Source: Micromonospora rubida (GTDB taxonomy: Bacteria; Actinomycetota; Actinomycetes; Mycobacteriales; Micromonosporaceae). Taken from it: a DNA stretch of 64,000 nt. The first letter of the stretch is position 1, and every line of letters starts with the position of its first letter. This document shows positions 7,515 to 16,212 of the stretch, piece after piece. Both the position numbers and the translations under genes were made by a program. The stretch covers positions 81,583 through 145,582 of the forward strand of contig NZ_JAAALO010000011.1 of NCBI RefSeq assembly GCF_009908295.1. The letters are read 5' to 3'. The notes beneath the pieces were generated by a model. It saw only the letters and a program-made list of their open reading frames with translations. It was not told where the DNA came from and made no database searches.

Positions 7515-8504
7515 ATGTCCGACACCGTCGTGGTCGGTCTCGACGTCGGGGGTACGTCCACCCGGGCGGTCGCCCTCACCCTGGCCGGCGAGCGCCTCGG
7601 CACCGGGCGGGGTGGCGGGGGCAACCCGACCAGCCACGGCGCCGAGCGGGCCGCCGGGGAGCTGCTGACCGCCCTGCGCGGGGCGCTGTCCGGGGTGGAC
7701 CCGACCCGGGTCCGGGCCGGCACCATCGGGCTGGCCGGCGCGGGCCGGCTGCTCGCCGACCCGGCAGGAAAGGTCGCCTTCGACCGGGCCTGGCGGGACG
7801 CCGGGCTGCGCTGCCCCTACTCCGTGCACGGCGACGCCCTGGTGGCGTACGCCTCGGGCACCGCCAGCCCGGACGGCACGGTGCTCATCGCCGGCACCGG
7901 CGCGATCGCCGCGCAGATTCGCGATCTGCGGCTGGATCGGGTGGCCGACGGGCACGGCTGGCTGCTCGGCGACGCGGGCTCGGGCTTCTGGTTGGGCCGT
8001 GAGGCGGTCCGCCGGCTCCTGGGCGCCCTGGACGCCGGCCGGGAGCCCGGTCCGCTGGGCCGCCGGGTGCTCGGCGAGCTGCTGGGCGGGGACGGGGTCT
8101 CCGCCCGTTCCCGGGACACGGTGGACACGGTGGTCCAGATCGTCACCCGCCGGCCACCGGTGGAGCTGGCCCGGCTCGCGCCGCTGGTGGTCGCCGCCGC
8201 CCTCGCCGGCGACCCGGTCGCCACCGGGCTGCTCGACGAGGCCGCCGGGCAACTGGCGGCAAGCGCCGAGCGGATCCGTCCGCCTGGCGCTGTCGACCCG
8301 GTGGTCCTCGGCGGCGGCCTACTCACCGGCAACACCCCGCTGGCTGCGGCGGTCCGGGCGGAGCTGGGCCGGCGATGGCCGGACGCGCCGCTGCGCACCG
8401 CCGGCGACGGGGCCGCGGCGGCGGCCTGGCTCGCCGCCCGCGACCTGCCCGAGGTCACCGACCCGGCGGCCCTTCATCCGCTGCTGGTGCCGCCGCCGGC
8501 CTGA
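7515..8504 (+). CDS. BadF/BadG-type N-acetylglucosamine kinase
   Basis: A 329-residue ASKHA-fold sugar kinase. The phosphate-binding loop LDVGGTSTRAVALT is at residues 8-21, a second glycine-rich loop IAGTGAIAAQI near 125, and GDAGSGFWLGREAVRRLLGA near 155; these match eukaryotic-type GlcNAc kinases of the BadF/BadG/BcrA family. The ATG at 7515 has AGGGAGGA ten bases upstream. It is divergent from the RpiR/SIS/ngcE operon and would phosphorylate the imported amino sugar in the cytoplasm, making the substrate for the SIS protein and the effector for the regulator. GlcNAc as substrate is inferred from family and context. Confidence 0.85.
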   Translation: MSDTVVVGLDVGGTSTRAVALTLAGERLGTGRGGGGNPTSHGAERAAGELLTALRGALSGVDPTRVRAGTIGLAGAGRLLADPAGKVAFDRAWRDAGLRCPYSVHGDALVAYASGTASPDGTVLIAGTGAIAAQIRDLRLDRVADGHGWLLGDAGSGFWLGREAVRRLLGALDAGREPGPLGRRVLGELLGGDGVSARSRDTVDTVVQIVTRRPPVELARLAPLVVAAALAGDPVATGLLDEAAGQLAASAERIRPPGAVDPVVLGGGLLTGNTPLAAAVRAELGRRWPDAPLRTAGDGAAAAAWLAARDLPEVTDPAALHPLLVPPPA

Positions 8505-8526
8505 CCCCGCACCCGCCGGCCCGCCA

Positions 8527-8544
8527 CCGTCCCAGGGCGGACGG
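8527..8544. terminator. short hairpin between convergent genes
   Basis: CCGTCC and GGACGG form a 6-bp stem with a 6-base loop between the stop of the kinase and the stop of the convergent lipoprotein gene. There is no T run, so it is only a weak terminator candidate. Confidence 0.3.
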
Positions 8545-8564
8545 GACACGGTCACCCCGGGGCG

Positions 8565-9521
8565 TCAGCCGACCGTGGGTTCGTCGAGGATCCTGGCGGC
8601 GTTGTGGAGGTTCGTGCGCAGCAGCGTCGACACCTGCTGGACCACCGTCCGATGCCGCTGGATGAGCTGCTCCTCACGCTCGGCGATCACGCTCCGGAGC
8701 ACGCCGGAGAGGTTGACCTCGTCGCGGCAGCCGCGGTCCGCCAGCGCGACGGCGACCTCCGGGGCGGACGGAGCTGCCGAAGCTCCATCGGGTCGGGATG
8801 CCCAACGCGGGTCGCCCTGCGCCTGGTCGGGATCCGCGTAACGATGCCCCGATCGCTGCATGCAACCGCTCCAACTCGCGATCACCGATCGGTAGCGGTC
8901 GTCCGTCCGCGCCTGGTCGGCCGCGCGCGACTCGAGCGCCTGGATGCCCCGCTCCGGGACGACGGTCGGGTCAACGGTGCTGAAATCGACCGAGGGGGCA
9001 CGCTCGTGCAGCCTGCGCCGCGCCTGCCCGTCGCAGCCCTCCGACGGCACCGCCCGGCCGGAGACCCGGGACGACGTACCGCTGAAGACCGGAAGTTGGC
9101 TCTCCGGCACCGCGATCGGCCGCGCCTCCCGGCGGGCGGCGGCGGCCATCTCCTCGGCGAATCCCGGCGGCCCGCCGTACCCGTACTTCTGCACATCCTG
9201 CGCACCGAGCCAATACAGCAGGGTGGCGTGTCGCGGATATCTCGACGGCCGCCCCGCACTTTCGGGGAATGTCAGGCCGAAATCAGCCATGCAGTCACGC
9301 AGCAACCGGATGTTCGCCTGGTGCACGGTCAGGTTCTCGGCCGGGGTCAGTTCATAACCGTCGAGCGGGAGGACCAACTCGGCCGCCCCACCGGGGCTCT
9401 GCCCCAACCGGGGCACCGGGACGGGGCGCGGCGGCGCGGAGGTCGCCTCGCATCCCACGGCGCCGAGCGCCGCCGAAAGTACCAGGCCGGTCACAAGAGA
9501 CCGGGTTCGCGAAGCCCGCAC
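8565..9521 (-). CDS. putative lipoprotein of unknown function
   Basis: A 318-residue secreted protein. The N-terminus is basic then hydrophobic and ends in a lipobox (LGAVGC), so the mature protein should be lipid-anchored at Cys24. The rest is hydrophilic with scattered cysteines (RDCMADFG, SEGCDGQ, WSGCMQ, DRGCRDE) and no domain I recognise; the long C-terminal helix (VIAEREEQLIQRHRTVVQQV) may be coiled. The GTG at 9521 is supported by AGGAG six bases upstream. It lies downstream of, but is separated by a strong hairpin from, the small secreted protein at 9606-10058, so it probably has its own promoter or low read-through. Confidence 0.65.
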   Translation of the reverse strand: MRASRTRSLVTGLVLSAALGAVGCEATSAPPRPVPVPRLGQSPGGAAELVLPLDGYELTPAENLTVHQANIRLLRDCMADFGLTFPESAGRPSRYPRHATLLYWLGAQDVQKYGYGGPPGFAEEMAAAARREARPIAVPESQLPVFSGTSSRVSGRAVPSEGCDGQARRRLHERAPSVDFSTVDPTVVPERGIQALESRAADQARTDDRYRSVIASWSGCMQRSGHRYADPDQAQGDPRWASRPDGASAAPSAPEVAVALADRGCRDEVNLSGVLRSVIAEREEQLIQRHRTVVQQVSTLLRTNLHNAARILDEPTVG

Positions 9522-9559
9522 GAGACGCTCCTGTCAGTAACGAATGTGAACGCGCCAGC

Positions 9560-9597
9560 CTCCCGCATCGCGGCGCGACGAAACCGCGATGCGGGAG
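9560..9597 (-). terminator. strong 14-bp hairpin terminator
   Basis: Perfect 14-base arms (9560-9573 and 9584-9597) with a 10-base loop start nine bases beyond the stop codon of the leftward secreted-protein gene. The stem is CTCCCGCATCGCGG paired with its complement. No T run follows, as is common for terminators in high-GC actinomycetes. Confidence 0.65.
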
Positions 9598-9605
9598 AGG
9601 TCGGC

Positions 9606-10058
9606 CTATCGCCAGACCACCGCCGGCCCGTACGCGACGTTGCTGTGCTTGTACTTGGCCTGCACCTTGTAGGCGTGGGCGTCATCGACACCGGCCGTGT
9701 AGTCCTGGGACCATTCCGATTCGCCGTCGCGGCTGCCGCACGCGTAGATCGCCTTGTCGGACTGGTTCACCCAGATCAGCGAGACTAGGTCCATGCCGTA
9801 GTTGTACATCTTCGCCCAGGCGTACCACTTCCCGCCGTACGTCCCCTGGTTGACCCGGATGTAGGTGGACCCGCCGACGTTCGCCGTCGTTCCCGGGACC
9901 ACCGAGATGTTCGACGCCAGCGACGGCTCGCTCAGCCAGTTGCCGCACCAGACCGGAGCGGCGGATGCCTGAGTGGATGGCACCGTCACGGCAAGGGTCA
10001 CCGCCATGGCCGTCCCGACACCGACCCCGATAGTCTTCCTGACGAAATTCCCAGCCAT
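9606..10058 (-). CDS. small secreted protein of unknown function
   Basis: A 150-residue exported protein. The signal peptide is clear: basic start (MAGNFVRKT), hydrophobic core and a likely cleavage after TQASA. The mature part is small, aromatic-rich and has two cysteines (VWCGNWLSE, IYACGSRDGE) that could form a disulfide; it contains repeated Trp/Tyr pairs (KWYAWAKMYNYG) but no domain I can name. The ATG at 10058 is preferred to an upstream start at 10217 because AAGGGA precedes it and the signal peptide begins there. It is divergent from the large HTH/NTPase/TPR regulator, which might control it. A hairpin terminator follows directly. Confidence 0.65.
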   Translation of the reverse strand: MAGNFVRKTIGVGVGTAMAVTLAVTVPSTQASAAPVWCGNWLSEPSLASNISVVPGTTANVGGSTYIRVNQGTYGGKWYAWAKMYNYGMDLVSLIWVNQSDKAIYACGSRDGESEWSQDYTAGVDDAHAYKVQAKYKHSNVAYGPAVVWR

Positions 10059-10256
10059 CGTTGATCCCTTCACACTCGGTCGACAGTCGGATTTCTGTCC
10101 GACTCCGCGCACCCGGCCGCCCCGGCCCCGACAGTTCTCCCTTCCCTCGCCGGTGGACGGGCTTTCCGTACCTCGATGATGGCAATGGCGGGCAGTTTCG
10201 GGCCGATTGTTGGTCACCCATGGACAAGCCTGGACGACCCACGGAAGGGTGAAGGA

Positions 10257-12722
10257 GTGATCGACAATTCCGACCCCTCGGGTCCAGTGACGGAGCAGGA
10301 CTTGTTGACGGAGCTCAACCGCCTGCGGGTGCGCGCCGCCCGGTCCCGGGGCAAGGCCCGGCTCTCGCTCCAGGACCTGGAGGCGGCCACCGGCGTGCCC
10401 AAGAGCAGCCTGTCCAACTACCTCAACGGCCGCAGCTTGATGCCGATGGACGTGCTCGACCGGTTGCTGCTCGCCCTCGGCGTGCCCCCGGCCGAGGCCG
10501 GGGCGTGGGCCACCCGGTGGGAGCGGATCACCGGCGACCGGCTCGGGACGGCGCGCTCCATCCTCGGCCCGCAGATCTCCGCCGCGCGGGGCGCAGACCC
10601 GGCGCCGCCGACCGGCGCCGACTCACCGGCGCCCGACCGTCCGGGACCGGCGCTGCCGGCTCCCGCCCAACTCCCACTCGCCACCGGCGCCTTCACCGGG
10701 CGACAGGATGCCCTGGCGGAACTCGACGAACTGCTCACCGACGTCGACCTGAGGCCGAGAGCCCCGATCATCGGGGTCGTCACCGGAGACGCGGGCGTCG
10801 GCAAGACGACCTTGGTCATCCACTGGGCACAGCGGGCGCGCGAGCGCTTCCCGGACGGGCAGCTCCATGTCAACCTGCGGGGCTTCGACCCGGCGAGGAC
10901 GCCCGTCCCGCCCGCGGCGGCGCTCCGCGATCTCCTGGACGCATTCGATGTGCCACGGCACCGGATCCCCACCGGCCTGGACGCGCAGATCAACCTGTTC
11001 CGCACCCTACTGACCGGCCGCCGAATGCTCCTGGTGCTGGACAACGCCCGGGACACCGACCATGTCCGCCCGCTACTGCCCGGCTCCGCCGGCTGCCTGG
11101 TGCTGGTGACCAGCCGCGGCCAGCTACCCGGTCTGGTCGCCGTGGAGGGCGCCCGGCCGGTCACCCTGCCCCTGCTGCGCGCGGAGGAGTCGAGGACGCT
11201 GCTCACCCACCGACTCGGCGAACGCCGTGTGGCGGCGGAGCCCAGCGCGGTCGACGAACTCGTCGACCGGTGCGCCGGCCTGCCGCTGGCCCTCGCCGTC
11301 GTCGCCGCCAGGGCCGCCACCCACCCTCACTTCCCGCTGGCCGCAGTGGCCGACGAATTGCGAAACGCCCCACGACGGCTGGATCCACTGGGCGGGGCAG
11401 ATCCGGGCATCGACGTGCGGGCGGTCCTCGCCTGCTCCTACCGGCGGGTCAGCGCGCCGGCCGCCCGACTGTTCCGGCTGTTCGGGCTGGTCCCCGGGCC
11501 CGACATCGGGATCGCCGCCGTGGCCAGCCTCGCCGGGGTGCCGGTGGCCCAGGTCCGGCCGCCGCTGGCCGAGCTGGTGCAGGGCCACCTGGTCACCGAG
11601 CACCGGCCGGGCCGATTCACCTGCCACGACCTGCTGCGCGCGTACGCCGGGGAACTGGTTGACGCGGACCCGGAGCCCGACCGGCGAGCGGCGACCCGCC
11701 GGGTGCTCGACCACTACCTGCACGCCGCGCACGGCGCCGAGCGGCCGTTGCAGCCGCCCCGGGGTCCGATCGCGCTCGCCGAGCCGGCACCCGGGGTGAC
11801 CCCGGAACGTCTCGACGACCGGGCCGCCGCGCTGGTCTGGTTCGCCGCGGAGCACCGGGTGCTCGTGGCCGCCGTCGAGCACGCGGCCGACACCGGCCAC
11901 GACGGGCACGCCTGGCAGCTCGCCGCCGCCTGCGTCAGCTTCTTCGACCTGCGTGGGCACTGGCACGACTGGACCGGCACCCAGGAGATCGCCCTGAACG
12001 CCGCCCGTCGGCTCGGCGACCGGGCCGCCGAGGCCCACGCACACCGCTTCCTCGGCGGCGCCGCGACCCGGCTCGGCCGGTTCGTGGACGCCCACACCCA
12101 CCAGTCGCGGGCGCTGGAGCTGTTCGGTGAGCTGGGCGACCGGCTCAACCAGGCGTTCACGCACCGCAGCCTGGGCTGGATCGCCGAGCGGTCGGGCCAG
12201 CACGCCACCGCGCTGCGACACGACCTGCTGGCCCTGGAGTTGTTCCGGCGCACCGGCGACCGCGGCGGGGAGGCGCGGACCCTCAACTCGGTCGGCTGGT
12301 GCCACGCCCAGCTCGGGGACCACCGGCAGGCGATCGCGGACTGCGAGCGGGCGCTGGCCCTGCTCGACGAGCAGGGCGACCTGGACGGCGTCGCCATGAC
12401 GCTGGACAGCCTCGGCTACGTCCACCGGCTGCTCGGCGAGCACGCCCGGGCCGTCGAGCTGTATCGCCGGGCCCGGGAGATCTTCGTGGCGCTCGGGGAC
12501 CGGCACGGCGAGGCCGAGGCCGGGGCGAACCTCGGCGACACCCTGCGCGAGGCCGGCGACCCCGAGCAGGCCGCCGCCGCGTGGCGGCACGCGCTGGCCA
12601 TCCTCGACGACGTCGACGACCCGAAGGCCGCCGGGGTCCGGGCCAGCCTCGACGAGCTGGTCTGCGCCGAACTGGATCCGGACGGCCCCCGAACCGGCCG
12701 CCGACGACGGCAGTCCGGGTGA
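10257..12722 (+). CDS. HTH / NB-ARC-type NTPase / TPR regulator (STAND protein)
   Basis: About 821 residues in three parts. An Xre-like helix-turn-helix lies near residues 25-80 (LSLQDLEAATGVPKSSLSNY). A STAND NTPase follows, with Walker A GDAGVGKTTLVIHWA and Walker B RRMLLVLDNARD. The C-terminal third is a tetratricopeptide array with several repeats (ALELFGELGDRLNQAFTHRS and similar). Proteins of this layout resemble the AfsR/SARP-associated regulators without the BTAD domain. The GTG at 10257 is chosen because GGAAGGG sits eight bases upstream; an earlier ATG at 10176 is possible. It is divergent from the small secreted protein and convergent with the second transporter operon. Its signal and targets are unknown. 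Confidence 0.82.
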   Translation: MIDNSDPSGPVTEQDLLTELNRLRVRAARSRGKARLSLQDLEAATGVPKSSLSNYLNGRSLMPMDVLDRLLLALGVPPAEAGAWATRWERITGDRLGTARSILGPQISAARGADPAPPTGADSPAPDRPGPALPAPAQLPLATGAFTGRQDALAELDELLTDVDLRPRAPIIGVVTGDAGVGKTTLVIHWAQRARERFPDGQLHVNLRGFDPARTPVPPAAALRDLLDAFDVPRHRIPTGLDAQINLFRTLLTGRRMLLVLDNARDTDHVRPLLPGSAGCLVLVTSRGQLPGLVAVEGARPVTLPLLRAEESRTLLTHRLGERRVAAEPSAVDELVDRCAGLPLALAVVAARAATHPHFPLAAVADELRNAPRRLDPLGGADPGIDVRAVLACSYRRVSAPAARLFRLFGLVPGPDIGIAAVASLAGVPVAQVRPPLAELVQGHLVTEHRPGRFTCHDLLRAYAGELVDADPEPDRRAATRRVLDHYLHAAHGAERPLQPPRGPIALAEPAPGVTPERLDDRAAALVWFAAEHRVLVAAVEHAADTGHDGHAWQLAAACVSFFDLRGHWHDWTGTQEIALNAARRLGDRAAEAHAHRFLGGAATRLGRFVDAHTHQSRALELFGELGDRLNQAFTHRSLGWIAERSGQHATALRHDLLALELFRRTGDRGGEARTLNSVGWCHAQLGDHRQAIADCERALALLDEQGDLDGVAMTLDSLGYVHRLLGEHARAVELYRRAREIFVALGDRHGEAEAGANLGDTLREAGDPEQAAAAWRHALAILDDVDDPKAAGVRASLDELVCAELDPDGPRTGRRRRQSG

Positions 12723-12729
12723 GCCGGCC

Positions 12730-12772
12730 GGCGGGGGCGGCCGGGACCATGTCAGCCGGGCCGACCCCCGCC
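12730..12772. terminator. bidirectional hairpin terminator
   Basis: GGCGGGGGCGGCC (12730-12742) and GGCCGACCCCCGCC (12759-12772) pair with a single bulged base and a 16-base loop. The hairpin lies between the stop of the large regulator and the stop of the convergent permease gene and could serve both. Confidence 0.5.
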
Positions 12773-12825
12773 GCGCGTTCGGTGGGACCGCCGCGCCAGA
12801 ACCGCTCGCGGCGGCTACCGGTCGG

Positions 12826-13740
12826 CTACTTGAGCTGGCCGGCGGTGAGGCCGGACTGCACCTGACGCTGGAAGATCAGGTACACCACCAGCACCGGGAT
12901 CACCGCGATGGTGAGGCCGGCGAAGAGCTGGGCGTAGTCGCCGGCGTACCCCTGGCTGATCGACAGGGCGGCCAGGCCCTGGGCGAGCATCCACTTCGAC
13001 TCGTCGCCCTGGAGCAGCACCTGTGGCAGCAGGAACTGGTTCCAGTGGCTGAGGAAGTTGAAGATGGCGACGCTGATCAGTCCCGGTCTGGCCATCGGCA
13101 GCATCACCCGGAAGAACAGCCGGAAGTGGCCGCACCCGTCGACCAGCGCCGCCTCCGCGACCGAGGTGGGCAGGGTGCGGAAGAACGCGGTGAGGAAGAA
13201 GACCGTGAACGGCAGCGAGTACGCCGCGTAGACCAGGACCAGCCCGGTCCAGGTGCCGAACAGCCCGGCGCTGCGGACCACGAAGAACAGCGGCACCAGG
13301 GCCAGGAAGACCGGGAACATCAGCCCGCCGACGAACAGGTAGTAGGCGAGCTGGCGGCCCCGGAACTCGTACCGGGCGAAGACGTACGCGGCGGTGGCCC
13401 CCATCAGCATGGTGAGGGCCACCGAGCCGGTGACCACCACGGCGCTGTTGAGGAAGTACCGGCCGATGTGCGCCCCGGTCCAGGCCCGGGCCCAGTTGTC
13501 GAATTGCAGCGCGCCGGGCAGGCCCCACGGGTCGGCGATGATCTCGGCGTTGGTCTTGAACGAGCTGACGAGCATCCACAGCAGCGGCAGCACCGTCAGC
13601 GCGCCCCAGAGCAGCAGGAAGCCGTGCGAGAGGAAGTTCACGACCCCCCGCTCGCGGCGCACCGGCCGGGGTTTCCGGGCGTCCCGGGCATCCCGGTCAC
13701 CGTCGACGACCACGCCGACGGGCCTGTCCAGAGCGGTCAT
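12826..13740 (-). CDS. sugar ABC transporter permease (second importer), MalG/NgcG type
   Basis: A 304-residue permease with about six membrane segments, beginning with a charged cytoplasmic leader and then FLLLWGALTVLPLLWMLVSS. The EAA motif is EAALVDGCGHFRLFFRVMLP, and the C-terminus QSGLTAGQLK matches that of the paralogue at 2222-3181. Its ATG at 13740 overlaps the upstream permease's stop by four bases (ATGA). It is the last gene of a three-gene operon (binding lipoprotein, permease, permease) with no ATPase, like the first importer. The substrate is probably an amino sugar or chito-oligosaccharide. Confidence 0.87.
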   Translation of the reverse strand: MTALDRPVGVVVDGDRDARDARKPRPVRRERGVVNFLSHGFLLLWGALTVLPLLWMLVSSFKTNAEIIADPWGLPGALQFDNWARAWTGAHIGRYFLNSAVVVTGSVALTMLMGATAAYVFARYEFRGRQLAYYLFVGGLMFPVFLALVPLFFVVRSAGLFGTWTGLVLVYAAYSLPFTVFFLTAFFRTLPTSVAEAALVDGCGHFRLFFRVMLPMARPGLISVAIFNFLSHWNQFLLPQVLLQGDESKWMLAQGLAALSISQGYAGDYAQLFAGLTIAVIPVLVVYLIFQRQVQSGLTAGQLK

Positions 13741-14645
13741 GACAGCTCGATCCGTTCCCGCCGGCTGACCCGCAGCGCCAGCACGGCCACCGACAGGGTC
13801 AGGAAGAACATCACCACGCCGATCGCCGACGCGTAGCCGAACTTGGTCTCGCTGCCGAACGCCGTGTCGTACATCCGCACCCCGATCACGTCCGAGGAGA
13901 AGTTGGGGCCGCCGTTGGTCATGAGCTGCACCAGGATGAACCCGTCCAGGGCCGCGACGGCCAGGTAGATCCAGGCGACCTGCACGGTGTCCCAGAGCAG
14001 CGGGATGGTGATCCGGACCAGGGTGGCCCACCGGGACGCCCCGTCGAGCAGCACCGCCTCGTAGATCTCCCTCGGGATCGCCGACATGGCGGCCCCGAAG
14101 AGCACCACGTAGAACCCGACGTTGGACCACACCATCACCGCCAGCACGCACCAGAAGGCGAAGTCCGGGTCGCCCAGCCAGGCCGGCCCGGACACCCCCA
14201 CCGTCCCGAGGATGCCGTTGATCAGGCCGCTCGTGGGGTGGTAGGCCTCCTTCCACAGCGCCGCGATGATCACCACGGACAGCACCTGCGGGAAGAAGTA
14301 GACGGTGCGGTAGAACGCGCCGCCGCGTACCCCGGTGACCCCGGCCCGGCCCCGGCGCCCACCCATGCTGAGCATGGTGGCGAAGAACAACCCGAACGCG
14401 ATGGTGAACACGGGCACCAGGGCGAGCAGGATCGCGTTGTTCTTCAGCGCGTTCCACACGTAGTCGTCGTGCCACAGGGCCTTGAAGTTGGCCAGCCCCA
14501 CCGGGTTGGCCTCGGCCGAGTAGCCGAGCCAGTCGGTGGTGGAGATCTGGAACGCCTGCAGGTACGGCGACACGACGAAGACGACGTAGAGCAGCAGGGG
14601 CGGCACCAGGAAGGTGACGATCAGCGGGATTTTGCCGTGCTTCAC
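13737..14645 (-). CDS. sugar ABC transporter permease (second importer), MalF/NgcF type
   Basis: A 302-residue permease with an N-terminal hydrophobic segment (LIVTFLVPPLLLYVVFVV) and the EAA loop EAVLLDGASRWATLVRITIP. The C-terminus RVSRRERIELS corresponds to that of the first importer's permease. The GTG at 14645 is chosen because it overlaps the stop of the binding-protein gene by four bases (GTGA), the same coupling used at the next junction. Together with 12826-13740 it should form the membrane channel for the lipoprotein encoded at 14642-16057. Confidence 0.87.
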   Translation of the reverse strand: MKHGKIPLIVTFLVPPLLLYVVFVVSPYLQAFQISTTDWLGYSAEANPVGLANFKALWHDDYVWNALKNNAILLALVPVFTIAFGLFFATMLSMGGRRGRAGVTGVRGGAFYRTVYFFPQVLSVVIIAALWKEAYHPTSGLINGILGTVGVSGPAWLGDPDFAFWCVLAVMVWSNVGFYVVLFGAAMSAIPREIYEAVLLDGASRWATLVRITIPLLWDTVQVAWIYLAVAALDGFILVQLMTNGGPNFSSDVIGVRMYDTAFGSETKFGYASAIGVVMFFLTLSVAVLALRVSRRERIELS

Positions 14646-16057
14646 GCCGACCGCTTGTACTTCTTGATCGAGGTGTCGGCGGCGATCGAGTCGGCGCCCT
14701 TCTGGCACTGGTCGAGGAACTCCGCCGGGCTGATCCGCCCGCTGAAGAACTCACCGCAGGCGGCGTCGACCAGGTTGCGCTCCAGCTTGCGGTAGTAGTT
14801 GTTGTAGACCCAGTTGAAGCCGTTGGCGCCGGACGCCTCCAGGGCCTTGACCACGGTGGTCAGCCCGTACGGCAGCTCGACGCCCTCAGCGGCACCGGCG
14901 ATCACGGTGAGGCTGGAGACCTTCTTCGTGAAGTCCTGTGCGCCCTGCTTCGACAGCATGGTGCGGAAGAACTCCAGGCCACCGGCGGCGTTCTTCGCCT
15001 TGGCCGGCACCATGAACGGCTCGCCGGCGGTGCCCCGGACCGCCTCGAACGGCAGCTTGTCGCCGGCGCCCAGGCTCGGGGTGGGCGCGACGGTCATGTT
15101 GAACCCGGCCGGGGTGACCGCCTTCTGCTCGTTCTCCAGCCAGGAGCCGCAGGAGATGAACGCGGCCTTGCCCTGGCACCACGCGGTCTGCGACTGGACG
15201 TGGTCCAGGCCGGGCGAGCCGTCGAGGATGAACTTGTCCTTGACGATCTGGTGCCAGGCGTCGGCCGCGGCCTTCATCGCGTCGGACTTCCAGGCGTTCG
15301 GCTCCAGGTTGTCGATCGCCATGGCGACCGAGGGGCCACCGAACTTGATCGCGGTGGAGATCACCGGCCAGCTCATGTAGCGGGGGTGCTTACCCGCGTA
15401 CGTCCAGGGGGCGATGCCCGCGGCCTTGATCTTCTTGCACAGGGCGATGTGCTCGTCCCAGGTCTTCGCGTACTCCCAGCCCCGGTCGGCGAAGAGCTTG
15501 GTGGAGTGCCAGATGCCGTAGACGGTGTAGGTGTAGTTCATCACCAGGAACTTGCCGTCGTACGAGCCGACCTCGACCGCGCCCGGCAGCAGGGTGTCCT
15601 TGACAGTCTTGCCGGGGATGTCGAGGCTCGGCGCGGCGAGCAGCTCGCCCAGGTCGGCGAGGGCGTTCTGGGAGACCAGGCCGTTGAAGTCGATCTGCCC
15701 GGCGCCGGAGTTGTTCACCACGTCCGGCGGGGTGCCGTCGACGAAGCGCGGCTGGAGGGTCTTGCTGATCTCCGTGGTGGCCGAGTGCTTGATCTTGGCC
15801 TTCGGGTGGTTCGCCGTGTACATCGCCTCGTGGGCCTTGGCGTAGTCCTCGCCGAAGCCGCCGCTGAAGATGACGACCTCCAGCGGGGCGTCCTCGGCGA
15901 CCCCGAGCGGGTTCTGCGCGGACTTGGTGCCCTTGTACACCTCGGCGTCGGCGGAGTCGTCGCCGCCGGAGGTGGCGCAGCCGGCGAGCAGGCCGGCGGC
16001 GGGGGTGGCCAGCAGGCCGGCGGCGGCGCTGCGCCGCAGGATGTCACGCCTGTCCAT
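14642..16057 (-). CDS. ngcE: NgcE-like binding lipoprotein (second importer)
   Basis: A 471-residue paralogue of the lipoprotein at 4178-5590. The N-terminus MDRRDILRRSAAAG is followed by a hydrophobic stretch and the lipobox LLAGC, almost the same as in the first copy. Shared blocks include the LDHVQSQ-AW segment in the middle and the SIKK motif at the end. The ATG at 16057 has GAGGAGC seven bases upstream; an in-frame extension to 16153 has no support. The two copies have diverged widely elsewhere, so they probably bind different chain lengths or sugars. It heads a three-gene operon; a promoter-proximal repeat lies at 16097-16122. Confidence 0.84.
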   Translation of the reverse strand: MDRRDILRRSAAAGLLATPAAGLLAGCATSGGDDSADAEVYKGTKSAQNPLGVAEDAPLEVVIFSGGFGEDYAKAHEAMYTANHPKAKIKHSATTEISKTLQPRFVDGTPPDVVNNSGAGQIDFNGLVSQNALADLGELLAAPSLDIPGKTVKDTLLPGAVEVGSYDGKFLVMNYTYTVYGIWHSTKLFADRGWEYAKTWDEHIALCKKIKAAGIAPWTYAGKHPRYMSWPVISTAIKFGGPSVAMAIDNLEPNAWKSDAMKAAADAWHQIVKDKFILDGSPGLDHVQSQTAWCQGKAAFISCGSWLENEQKAVTPAGFNMTVAPTPSLGAGDKLPFEAVRGTAGEPFMVPAKAKNAAGGLEFFRTMLSKQGAQDFTKKVSSLTVIAGAAEGVELPYGLTTVVKALEASGANGFNWVYNNYYRKLERNLVDAACGEFFSGRISPAEFLDQCQKGADSIAADTSIKKYKRSA

Positions 16058-16096
16058 CGTTGCTCCTCGGATCGTCCCGGGTGGATCGTTGTTTCT

Positions 16097-16122
16097 CTTC
16101 ACGTCACTGAAGTCAACTGAAG
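16097..16122 (-). promoter_or_regulatory. possible operator ahead of the second importer
   Basis: ACTGAAG occurs twice with a 10-base period (16106-16112 and 16116-16122), and CTTCA (16097-16101) is inverted to TGAAG (16108-16112). On the minus strand a -35-like TTGACT lies inside the array (16117-16112). Repeats on the same DNA face just upstream of the operon suggest a regulator site that differs from the dyad of the first operon. Confidence 0.35.
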
Positions 16123-16212
16123 AATTTCTACGGCAGGAGCCCGTCGACTTCAAGCCCTGGCCGCCGAACCGTTATCACCACCGGGCCACCAGGGCTGGCA
16201 TAGCCTGAGCCC

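Noticed and set aside
10257..12722. Marker of a secondary-metabolite cluster
   Set aside because: No polyketide, peptide synthetase, terpene or RiPP biosynthetic genes flank it, so the AfsR-like layout alone is not enough.
13741..14754. Extension of the second NgcG-like permease frame through the upstream permease region
   Set aside because: Residues before 13740 are arginine/proline-rich noise antisense-like to or out of frame with the real permease; the ATGA overlap gives the start.
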